IMG/VR virus record: IMGVR_UViG_3300017917_002269
Location: 1-43,505 of that record
Origin: a virus
DNA: 43,505 nucleotides
Direction: 5' to 3' (one strand)
This document shows, piece by piece, positions 17,101-23,452 of the stretch; positions within the stretch are counted from its first letter, which is position 1; every line of letters starts with the position of its first letter. Both the position numbers and the translations under genes were made by a program. A model generated the notes under the pieces. It made no database searches. It was not told the origin of the DNA and saw only the letters and a list, made by a program, of their open reading frames with translations.

Positions 17101-17745
17101 TTTTAGTCTAGTTATAGACCCTAAAAGTCCTATGTCTGAAGTAGTTCCGTATTTTAGATACGCACCTGTTGTTTGATCAAGAATAAGTGAAGAATTTGCT
17201 GTGTCTCCATATAACACAGTACCTGTTCCTAAACTAAGACTTCCTGTGAAGTAAGAACTACCGGAAACGGTAAAACTTCCTGTCGGGATTCTAACGGTTC
17301 CGTATAGAGTCTGAGTATCATTAGCTGCATCTCCTAATTGATTCGACCCGGTTGATAGTTGAGTTTGATTTACAATTAACGTATTAATTGATGCTGTTCC
17401 TAATACAGTAACATTTCCTGTTACAAAAGCATTTGATGCTGTAAAGCTAGTTAAGTCAGCTGAACCGGTAAAAGATCCGGTAAAAGATCCTGTATTGTAA
17501 GATGCTGTAAAAGCATTAAAAGATGCTGTAGTTACGAATGAACCGGAGATGTTATCAAAGCTACCTGACGGACCTTGCGGGCCAACTGGGCCTTGTGGTC
17601 CTAAAGCAGCAACTTCAATAGTTCTTGTAATAGGTTGAGTAACCGTGATCTGATTTGCATCAGAGTCTGTTATAACAACAATATTATTTTGTACAGGAAC
17701 TACTGTTACCGTATTGTTTGGACTATTTGCATTTACGGTTGGCAT
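14161..17745 (-). CDS. Giant repeat-built tail fibre-like protein with collagen-like segment
   Basis: 1194 aa, the longest protein here. The first 45 residues are beta-rich and are followed by a short collagen-like segment GPQGPVGPQGPSG (about 49-61). A GSFTGS linker ('SYNTGSFTGSFTGSADL') and a long array of fibre repeats of the form 'NVGIGTTTPTARLHVVG' come next; I count roughly ten. Many are followed by a cassette 'SATTAFRVENSNTSASMVVL'. Near residue 1060 is the module 'GELFSITDSLSGSLFSVSNI' then 'SGLPILEVFSDNTVLLGS'. The C-terminus ('YVIRSGSNARAGQFMGMWSG' onward) is a separate globular beta domain ending 'GWTVRAGIRSI'. It has no peptidase signature of the endosialidase-chaperone type. Probable long tail fibre, by composition. 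Confidence 0.83.
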   Translation of the reverse strand: MPTVNANSPNNTVTVVPVQNNIVVITDSDANQITVTQPITRTIEVAALGPQGPVGPQGPSGSFDNISGSFVTTASFNAFTASYNTGSFTGSFTGSADLTSFTASNAFVTGNVTVLGTASINTLIVNQTQLSTGSNQLGDAANDTQTLYGTVRIPTGSFTVSGSSYFTGSLSLGTGTVLYGDTANSSLILDQTTGAYLKYGTTSDIGLLGSITRLKASNTVQLQTGTTTHLLVSSSGNVGIGTTTPENIGSTTTLTINNTLTGGGAVSFQVGGVRTGLVNGNDNYLTLQSYASRALSLGYNNNNTIVVNTSNNVGIGTASPTYKLQVNGSVYFNGSTNDFYVDGISRFGGLNSYNTVITNSGSVGIGTTTPTARLHVVGTGSTSATSAFLVRNSNLSASMVIKDDGFVGIGTVSPTGKVHITPFPSYYTLVVGRSNGYSSIKASTDDALSTTLALDSAGGATILNHYVSDNVWLVTGGGSVGVGTNAPTARLHAKGTGTTSATTAFRVENSNTSASMVVLDNGYVGIGTAAPSYSLDVYGSYHQYQVQGQLARYDISSANANQNRGVWDFYTNVAVAPDFFGRFGFKFEGGVSDSFKQYQIHIGDSTTPKFIVDGAGRVAIGTITPAASLHISGSSGSVLLEVDSNSTPNILYVSGSGNIGIGTNSPQRRLHVDASGSVNPESPLLLTSVNTVSNRVGILFASSSVSAGKQHYLYHRVNGPVVEWILGMGAGETGIWRFLPQDNTSYGVNILAPFNGGTTYITTGISQSLFSLGAGGQTNQHINISSSGFVGIGTTTPTANLVVSSGSAPTLKLENTANIATTGWVGTTISSLEFSTTDPTAPGTYARISAVGGSGSAGGGLEGDLIFSTAPLNTPNSIAERVRINSIGNVGIGTTTPGSLLTVAGAVSASSFNANFAVVSTRASKADFYGFTGPTLSYYNGVSIVPALTVNSTGNITINTTTDSGAKLAVRGAGSTSATTALRVENANASSSLTITDDLTSRFYGNVGIGIIPSASLHVVGNTIFSGSAGTGSAFSVYKSGSTVMSIQGSQGELFSITDSLSGSLFSVSNISGLPILEVFSDNTVLLGSYLDPMLMTTQRVTANSGSTVIYGLPTSSYDGIFVDYVIRSGSNARAGQFMGMWSGSTTTYTDNSTTDFGSTSGFIFGLIISGSNMVLTGSASTSGWTVRAGIRSI

Positions 17746-17746
17746 A

Positions 17747-18136
17747 TTAGCAAGTTGCGACTGTTACCTCTTTCGATAATTGAACATTCCCTTGAAGTAA
17801 TCTGGTTGTAAAAGATCCGCTAGATATTTCTAAGTCATATACCCCTGTATCAAAGGTTAACAAAGAGGATGAGATAGCCGAAATATAAATCCCGATCGAT
17901 CCAGATGTTGGAGGAGTGGTACCGTAAGACCCTGAGAAATTCAATCCTGTTCCGTCTGGCTGTAAGGAACTAGAAAGGCAAATATACGCTATCGGTGAAC
18001 CGGTTGAAGGTCTAATCTGTAGCTTTCCTGAATATCCTGTAAGGTCTACTGCTACTCCGTTTGAATCTTTGTATTGTATTTCAACTTGGTAGGTTGCTCC
18101 TTGTTCAATTAATAAGTTATATTTTCCTGCAGCCAT
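17747..18136 (-). CDS. Small beta-sandwich virion protein, unknown function
   Basis: 129 aa. Opens 'AAGKYNLLIEQGATYQVEIQ' and 'DSNGVAVDLTGYSGKLQIRP', then 'VYDLEISSGSFTTRLLQGNV' near the end, finishing 'QLSKEVTVATC'. This opening ('.y.l.ieqGatf...i.w.D..G.pvdLtGy.a..qiR') is common in small phage proteins next to baseplate and fibre genes, and resembles the N-terminal part of upper-baseplate proteins of the BppU kind. I would not go further than that. It heads the operon that includes the giant fibre and LamG copies 9, 8 and 7, just after a terminator and an octamer. Confidence 0.8.
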   Translation of the reverse strand: MAAGKYNLLIEQGATYQVEIQYKDSNGVAVDLTGYSGKLQIRPSTGSPIAYICLSSSLQPDGTGLNFSGSYGTTPPTSGSIGIYISAISSSLLTFDTGVYDLEISSGSFTTRLLQGNVQLSKEVTVATC

Positions 18137-18143
18137 ATTTTAT

Positions 18144-18151
18144 TATAAATA
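18144..18151 (-). promoter_or_regulatory. TATTTATA octamer between terminator and fibre operon
   Basis: Preceded by A, 7 nt before the ATG at 18136. It lies directly downstream (in the transcription direction) of a hairpin terminator. Confidence 0.65.
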
Positions 18152-18154
18152 TTT

Positions 18155-18185
18155 GAATAAACAAGAAAGGCTCCACGTGGGAGCC
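18155..18185 (-). terminator. Rho-independent-type terminator after 18216-18470 gene
   Basis: On the minus strand GGCTCC-CACGT-GGAGCC forms a 6-bp GC-rich stem (18169-18185) followed by TTTCTTGTTTATTC. It closes the two-gene unit that starts at 18894. Confidence 0.75.
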
Positions 18186-18215
18186 TGTCTGTAATTTGCA
18201 AATTTAAGGTACTAT

Positions 18216-18470
18216 TTAAGCTTGGGCAGGAATGAATTCACCTTTCTCAAGGTCAATTGATCCGTTACCGTACTTTTCAGAAAGTTCTTTTCCGAAAGCC
18301 TGCTCTTCTTCTTTAAGTTTATTGAAATAATCAACAACTTCGTTTTTACGAGCTTCAATTTGTAACTTAGTAATCTCAAGATTACCTAATTCATTTGCAA
18401 CTGCAGCATTGTCCTGCTGGATCTTGGTAAGTTTTTCAACTTCCTCAACTGTTAACTTTGTATTTTCCAT
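18216..18470 (-). CDS. Small coiled-coil protein, unknown function
   Basis: 84 aa, almost wholly helical and charged. 'LTVEEVEKLTKIQQDNAAVA' then 'LEITKLQIEARKNEVVDYFN' and 'EEEQAFGKELSEKYGNGSID' give heptad-like spacing of Leu/Ile/Val. It ends with 'LEKGEFIPAQA'. Proteins of this kind are frequent in phage late regions, often with no known role. It is followed by a strong terminator. No signal peptide. Confidence 0.82.
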   Translation of the reverse strand: MENTKLTVEEVEKLTKIQQDNAAVANELGNLEITKLQIEARKNEVVDYFNKLKEEEQAFGKELSEKYGNGSIDLEKGEFIPAQA

Positions 18471-18492
18471 ATAACGTTATTTTTTACTTTAA

Positions 18493-18894
18493 TTAAACTG
18501 GTGTTTCTTCGCTAGGAGTTTCTTCAACTATTGGCTGGGTAGGTTCAGTAACTTCTGGTTCTACAGGAGCTTCTGTTGGAATACCTGTAATCTCAAATGT
18601 AGTACCGGGATAAGAAGCTTCCAAGCTCTCTTTAACTTTTGCTGTAACATAGTAAAGGTACTTATCTACTACTGTGTAACCAGTCTCTAATTCAGGAGCT
18701 TCTGCTGTCTCAATATAGAAAGGCCAACATGCAATCGAACCTGCACCTGCCAAGTAAGCATCCTTTGAAGGATACATAAAGCAATCTACCGGTACTTGAG
18801 TACCTGCTACAGGGTAGTGTAGAGTTAAACGGAAATAAGGTTGAGTATAAGTTCCGTAGTTATACTCGAGGGTGTCTGTTACTTGAATTGCCAT
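18493..18894 (-). CDS. Small virion-region protein with Pro/Glu/Thr-rich tail
   Basis: 133 aa. The first 105 residues look like one small beta-rich domain ('QVTDTLEYNYGTYTQPYFRL', 'VPVDCFMYPSKDAYLAGAGS', 'YVTAKVKESLEASYPGTTFE'). The last 28 residues form a disordered tail of Pro, Glu, Thr and Val ('PVEPEVTEPTQPIVEETPSE'). Such tails often serve as flexible linkers. It is the first gene of its unit, 11 nt after an octamer, and is followed by the small coiled-coil gene. No family is recognised. Confidence 0.82.
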   Translation of the reverse strand: MAIQVTDTLEYNYGTYTQPYFRLTLHYPVAGTQVPVDCFMYPSKDAYLAGAGSIACWPFYIETAEAPELETGYTVVDKYLYYVTAKVKESLEASYPGTTFEITGIPTEAPVEPEVTEPTQPIVEETPSEETPV

Positions 18895-18905
18895 AGTTTA
18901 TATCT

Positions 18906-18913
18906 TATAAATA
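18906..18913 (-). promoter_or_regulatory. TATTTATA octamer before gene at 18894
   Basis: Preceded by A; 11 nt before the ATG, in the 37-nt gap behind the 909-aa protein gene. Confidence 0.6.
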
Positions 18914-18931
18914 TTGTATTTTTCTTAAATC

Positions 18932-21661
18932 CTACCAGAAGATTAACTGTCTCCACCAAGGTGTATCTGCATGTCTCATAATGTACATATACTTAAGACC
19001 GTCTTCGGTTTGTTTAACCCAGAATCTTCTTCCTTGGCGTGCAGTTGACATACCCGCTGGGATTTGACCCGACACTTCTGAAACATCTTTATCTGTATCT
19101 ATGTAGATGATACGAGCTGTTGAGTTTGGTTGGATGTAGATTCTGTTATTTCCATCATAAGCATACATTGTACCTGTTGATAAGTTTTCACCGGTCATGT
19201 GGTTAAATGGTGTAATGAACGGTGTTTCGTACCTCATAGTAGCTATGTTATACTTTTGGAACCTCATAGTACCGTTAGCTTCAAAGCAGTATAGGTATTT
19301 TCCTGCATCGTTAATGTTATGTAAGCTAGATGACCCTAACCCATACACCCATTTCATATCACTACCAACAGCTCTTGGTTGAATAGGGATAATGCTGTAA
19401 ACAGAGGTTGTATCAGGAGCGGTTGCTAATGCAAAAGTCAATGTGTTTGTTGTATTGGCTGTAATAGCATACTCGGCACCGGTGTTAGTTCCTGCTAGAA
19501 TCCTTACACGAGCTCCAGCCCAGAAGTTTGTAGGCCATGATTTAGTTGCATCAATTAACGTAGTAGTTGAACCACCTGTTGCTATACCATACCCTCTAGT
19601 TAAGTCTAAACTACCTGTAAATACTAAGTTGCCAGCAGTGGCTACTGTGTTGTTACTCAGAGACATACTGATAAATGATGGAGAAGTTGGTTGAATTTCC
19701 CAAGATCTAAAGAATGTATTCGCTGCAATACCTGAACCGGTAATAGGAGCACCTAGAGGGATAGCTGCTATACTTGCAGAAAAACTTGCTGAGATAAATA
19801 TAAAGGGTGTTCCTGAGACTGTACTACCTGTAAAGAAGTAACTGCTTGTCCCTGTTGTGTCTAATCCAGGGCTAGCTCCAAAAGATGCTGAGTTTATAAT
19901 ATTATAACCCCAAACACCCGATGTTGGTGCCGTAATTGCTAAATCAAAAGTAACCGACTGGGATGTATTAGAAATAATTTTTCTATATGTAGTAGTTGGG
20001 GCAGTTGGGTTAGAGCTGAATATCTGAAATACACTACCTGACCATTCGTTAGTTGTCCAGTTTTTAGAAGTATCAAAAACAGTTAAGGTAGTATGTGTAT
20101 TTAAAGTAGCGTTAGCAGACGGTGTACCTGACATCCCGTATGTAAAAGCAGTGGGTTGAGTCGTACTTGTTAAAGCTGTTGATAGTGGGTAAGAACTTGT
20201 TACAGTTACAAAGCCGTTGTAGAACTGAGAATCAGCTCCAATAGCTCCTGATATAAATACTCTATCACCTGTTACAAAAGGATGACCTGTTATTGTAGCT
20301 ACAGTAGCAATGTTACCTGCTCTAGTAATACTGGTAATTGGAATCTGCATTTCAAAACTTTGAGATTGTCTTACATATGCAGTATTCACTACTCCATCTT
20401 CTAATCTTTGAGAAGGGAACCACGTATTGTTACGTAATGAATATTGGGCCATTGTTGAGAAGGCTCCTCCGTTCATATACATTTTATCATCATCGTGTAC
20501 TACTGTAAACTGGTTACCAGCACTCATCGGCAGATCCCAATCGCTTTTAAAGTAAAAAGTAGTAGCATCGTTAGCGATGATGTGTTTTTCTTGGCCGTCC
20601 ACTAAATTTTTAAACCTGTAATTACTCCATTGGTTTGGAGCCATGTTTAAAGTAGAGTCTGTTACTGATCTAGCAGTAGCAGAGGAGATTGCTCCGGTTA
20701 CAAAGGTAGGTGTATATTTAGTATCAATACCTTCAATAGCTAATTCAGTACCTGCAACATAAGAAGGTAATACTCCTGTTAAAGCATGAGCAGGGAACCA
20801 GTTAGCATAAATTGGATCATACCAATAATGCAAAAAGAAACCGTTTGTTGAAATATTTTGAACACTGTGTATGATACCGGTTTGAATTTCATACTTAGAA
20901 GTTTTATCTAAGGAACCAGACCATGGAGTATCTACTGTAATTGTATTATATTGAATAACTGCTCTTGAACCGTAAGCAGTAGATGGTGTAATTGCGTTAG
21001 CATCCCAAAGTTGATTATAAGCTTGGTGAGGATCAATTACATGCCATTCTGCATTGGCAAAAAATAAAGTATCGTTATTATTGTATAAAACTTTTCTAAT
21101 TACATATTGCTGTGCAGTACCTAAGTAAACCAGTACTTGGTAGTTTCTCCACTGGTTTACAACCCACTTTTTAGATGAATCTGAAACAGCTCCTAAACCC
21201 GTACCTGAGTTAGTCCAGCCAGTCAAAGTCATATACTCTACATCAACGGGAGCTGATGCGCTAACAATAGTTCTAACTTGTCCCAGTCCGGTACCTGCTA
21301 TAATTTTAATCTTATTACCTACTACAGCGTGTTCGTTCACAAAAGAACCGGTAGCAACACTGCCTGTTGCAAACAACATATTACCGTGGTGTCCATCATC
21401 CGATTTCCAAGTTCCTCCCACTGTTGAAGCAGGAGAGTTAGGTAATAAAGCACCAAAGTAAGACCATCCATCAGAGTACGTATCGTATCTCCATTGATCA
21501 GTACCGTTAGTACCGTAGAAGTATCGGTAGTGTTGACTTCCAGTATCTGCTACGGGTGGGGTAATAAGTGTATTAGTTGCTGCAGATGCAAATGGAGAAT
21601 AACGCATCCATTCCCATACCGGTTGATCTACTATTTTTCTTAATTTATTTATTAATGCCAT
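18932..21661 (-). CDS. Large virion structural protein with internal repeats
   Basis: 909 aa, no signal peptide. It starts 'MALINKLRKIVDQPVWEWMR' and 'YSPFASAATNTLITPP', an opening I associate with large structural proteins of environmental myophages. At least four copies of a 40-50-residue unit are visible: 'DSSKKWVVNQWRNYQVLVYL', 'DSTLNMAPNQWSNYRFKNLV', 'DTSKNWTTNEWSGSVFQIFS', 'DATKSWPTNFWAGARVRILA'. Each is followed by a strand such as 'YAITANTTNTLTFALA'. The pattern is D-x-[ST]-K-x-W-x-x-N-x-W with a 'v.i..g....y.I..n....l.f' continuation. The C-terminal 150 residues ('MKWVYGLGSSSLHNINDAGK' to 'DTPWWRQLIFW') are a separate domain. Probably a baseplate- or fibre-associated protein; no enzymatic motif seen. 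Confidence 0.8.
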   Translation of the reverse strand: MALINKLRKIVDQPVWEWMRYSPFASAATNTLITPPVADTGSQHYRYFYGTNGTDQWRYDTYSDGWSYFGALLPNSPASTVGGTWKSDDGHHGNMLFATGSVATGSFVNEHAVVGNKIKIIAGTGLGQVRTIVSASAPVDVEYMTLTGWTNSGTGLGAVSDSSKKWVVNQWRNYQVLVYLGTAQQYVIRKVLYNNNDTLFFANAEWHVIDPHQAYNQLWDANAITPSTAYGSRAVIQYNTITVDTPWSGSLDKTSKYEIQTGIIHSVQNISTNGFFLHYWYDPIYANWFPAHALTGVLPSYVAGTELAIEGIDTKYTPTFVTGAISSATARSVTDSTLNMAPNQWSNYRFKNLVDGQEKHIIANDATTFYFKSDWDLPMSAGNQFTVVHDDDKMYMNGGAFSTMAQYSLRNNTWFPSQRLEDGVVNTAYVRQSQSFEMQIPITSITRAGNIATVATITGHPFVTGDRVFISGAIGADSQFYNGFVTVTSSYPLSTALTSTTQPTAFTYGMSGTPSANATLNTHTTLTVFDTSKNWTTNEWSGSVFQIFSSNPTAPTTTYRKIISNTSQSVTFDLAITAPTSGVWGYNIINSASFGASPGLDTTGTSSYFFTGSTVSGTPFIFISASFSASIAAIPLGAPITGSGIAANTFFRSWEIQPTSPSFISMSLSNNTVATAGNLVFTGSLDLTRGYGIATGGSTTTLIDATKSWPTNFWAGARVRILAGTNTGAEYAITANTTNTLTFALATAPDTTSVYSIIPIQPRAVGSDMKWVYGLGSSSLHNINDAGKYLYCFEANGTMRFQKYNIATMRYETPFITPFNHMTGENLSTGTMYAYDGNNRIYIQPNSTARIIYIDTDKDVSEVSGQIPAGMSTARQGRRFWVKQTEDGLKYMYIMRHADTPWWRQLIFW

Positions 21662-21662
21662 A

Positions 21663-22178
21663 TTAACTAAATTCTAGTTGTTGTCTTAATGTTGCGTATG
21701 CTACTCTTGTCTGTACGTTAAATGCTGCTTCTGCAGCGGATACTGTATTACTTATTGATCCGAAGTATGTTGTAATTGCTCCGTTTAGAACAATTCCTGA
21801 ACTCTGTGCTATATCGACTTGTTGCATACCGTTTGAGCTTACCCTAGCTGAGGGTTCTAATAATTTAACCATTCTCCCTAGTAATTCTGTCTGGTCTTGA
21901 ATAGACTGTAGCATTTCATCTGATGCTGGTGTTAACGAATTATCTAAGAATATCTGCAGTACATCACCATCAAACATTGTAGCTGTATTGTAATTTAATG
22001 TTAATATGTTATTTGATATACTACCACCTGCATTAGGGTCTGCAAAATTGTAAATAATAATGTTTCTAGTTACGTTTGTAATAACTAACAGCTGATCTAA
22101 AGAAATACTTGAAGGAGTATTAAAGGTTATCTGCTGAGATGCAGCATTAAAGCTATAATTTTCAAATAATACTTTCAT
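21663..22178 (-). CDS. Small virion-region protein, unknown function
   Basis: 171 aa. The N-terminal 95 residues are beta-rich ('MKVLFENYSFNAASQQITFN', 'LDQLLVITNVTRNIIIYNFA', 'NNILTLNYNTATMFDGDVLQ'), like a small jelly roll. A short helix follows ('EMLQSIQDQTELLGRMVKLL') and then a second small part. The helix with 'QDQTELLGRMVKLLEPSARV' looks like a trimerisation or docking helix. I recall similar proteins beside large structural genes in T4-like environmental phages, without a known role. It overlaps the previous gene by 1 nt (TAATG) and is 1 nt from the 909-aa gene, so the three are probably made together. Confidence 0.8.
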   Translation of the reverse strand: MKVLFENYSFNAASQQITFNTPSSISLDQLLVITNVTRNIIIYNFADPNAGGSISNNILTLNYNTATMFDGDVLQIFLDNSLTPASDEMLQSIQDQTELLGRMVKLLEPSARVSSNGMQQVDIAQSSGIVLNGAITTYFGSISNTVSAAEAAFNVQTRVAYATLRQQLEFS

Positions 22179-22366
22179 TAGTTTTCAGGATTATAAACCT
22201 CTACAACTTTAAATTTTATACCGTCAGGATGTCCGTCTTGTAAAACTTTACAGATTCTCTCTGCTTCTTCTCTATTTAGAAAAGAATAAATAGCGTCAGA
22301 CTCGTTGATTTTCTCAACCCAGTTACCAGACATTCCTTCTAATTGTTTGTATATTACGTATAACAT
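22178..22366 (-). CDS. Small protein, unknown function
   Basis: 62 aa: 'MLYVIYKQLEGMSGNWVEKI', 'DAIYSFLNREEAERICKVLQ', 'KFKVVEVYNPEN'. A short beta-alpha-beta layout with one Cys and many charged residues. The 'FLNREEAERICKVL' helix between two strands resembles small alpha/beta proteins that track sequence edges in phage genomes, but no family can be named. It leads a three-gene unit behind an octamer. The ORF is credible because of the octamer, the TAATG overlap with the next gene and fully consistent strand use. Confidence 0.75.
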   Translation of the reverse strand: MLYVIYKQLEGMSGNWVEKINESDAIYSFLNREEAERICKVLQDGHPDGIKFKVVEVYNPEN

Positions 22367-22373
22367 ATTTTAT

Positions 22374-22381
22374 TATAAATA
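22374..22381 (-). promoter_or_regulatory. TATTTATA octamer before gene at 22366
   Basis: Preceded by A; 7 nt before the ATG. The bases from the octamer to the ATG are the same as at the site before 18136 (TATTTATAATAAAATATG versus TATTTATAATAAAATATG). Confidence 0.65.
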
Positions 22382-22385
22382 TAGA

Positions 22386-23450
22386 TTAACCTAAAGCTAT
22401 TGCATAAGCGATAGACAGCGCTTGAATATTAGTTCCGTTAGTATAGATGTTGCCTGCCACGTTTATTGACCCTGTTGTGTTTATTGAACCAGAGATGTCT
22501 ATTGACCCTGTTACGGATAATACTGAGTTCGGATTAGTAGCACTTCCTATTTCTATATTACCGTTAGGTTTTATTCCTAGTAATTGAACTGAACCGGTGT
22601 ATATATCAAAACCGTTTTGCGGATCTATCGAGAACCAATTGGTCCATCCCATTCCTGACTCGTATAGAGCTATGATATTTACTTTCTGTCCTAGCTGTAC
22701 TCCTAGATTAAATGTTCCTTGGGGGGTAATAGCAAATGTTGCTTGACTTTGATTAAATGTAAATTCATCAGCTGTAGCTGTAAAGAAAGGAACCCCAGAT
22801 CGCTTATATCTGATACCGTTATTTAACTGGAAGGTGTCGGTCCCGAAGTTGTTGGTTAGTTCAACCGGCCCAGTTGCAGAATACAGTGTTGTAGTTTGAG
22901 TGTTAATATCACCTCCAACATACATAAACCCGTAATCATCTACAAACTTTACTTTACCTCCTGCTGTATAATTATTAATACCTACAACAATATCATCATT
23001 AAACCAAGCATTACCCCCACTTACATGTAGTTTTGCACTTGATGGGTAATTATCGGTTCCTATACCTATGTTTCCATTACTTGATCTGATACTTAAAGCA
23101 ACACCGCCAAATGAGGTAAACCAGTAACTTCCTATATTGTTGTTTGTGTTAATACTAAAACCGGTGTCTTCAAATTTAATTGATGGACCTTCAAAAACTT
23201 GCTGTGAACCTACAAGTAGACCGTCTGTAAAATAGGCTTTTGGACCTACTTGAAAACTACTAGTGTTATTCTGGTAAAAATCAGTAAGTCCAAATCCTAC
23301 AAATCCTGAACTGCTTATATGGATTAGGTTTGTAGAACCGGTGTTAAACTGTAAAGCAGACCCTGTGTAGATCAAATCTAATACATCACCGGCAATTGAA
23401 CCAGTAAATTGTATCGAGCCGGAGGCGGGGGTTATTCTTACGTCTGCCAT
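22386..23450 (-). CDS. Fibre-like virion protein
   Basis: 354 aa, Gly/Ser/Thr/Asn-rich. It opens 'ADVRITPASGSIQFTGSIAG' and contains fibre repeats: 'LIHISSSGFVGFGLTDFY', 'NIGIGTDNYPSSAKLHVSGG' and 'IEIGSATNPNSVLSVTGSID'. The end is 'GNIYTNGTNIQALSIAYAIA'. The organisation matches the other repeat-built fibres but is much shorter, and it lacks the SLTGSLFSVN module. It lies 2 nt after the stop of the 749-aa fibre gene, so the two fibres are probably translated from one message and may form a complex. Confidence 0.82.
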   Translation of the reverse strand: MADVRITPASGSIQFTGSIAGDVLDLIYTGSALQFNTGSTNLIHISSSGFVGFGLTDFYQNNTSSFQVGPKAYFTDGLLVGSQQVFEGPSIKFEDTGFSINTNNNIGSYWFTSFGGVALSIRSSNGNIGIGTDNYPSSAKLHVSGGNAWFNDDIVVGINNYTAGGKVKFVDDYGFMYVGGDINTQTTTLYSATGPVELTNNFGTDTFQLNNGIRYKRSGVPFFTATADEFTFNQSQATFAITPQGTFNLGVQLGQKVNIIALYESGMGWTNWFSIDPQNGFDIYTGSVQLLGIKPNGNIEIGSATNPNSVLSVTGSIDISGSINTTGSINVAGNIYTNGTNIQALSIAYAIALG

Positions 23451-23452
23451 AG

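Noticed and set aside
18186-18215. AATTTGCAAATT palindrome just before a terminator
   Set aside because: Short, AT-rich and in a 3' untranslated stretch; it can be chance.
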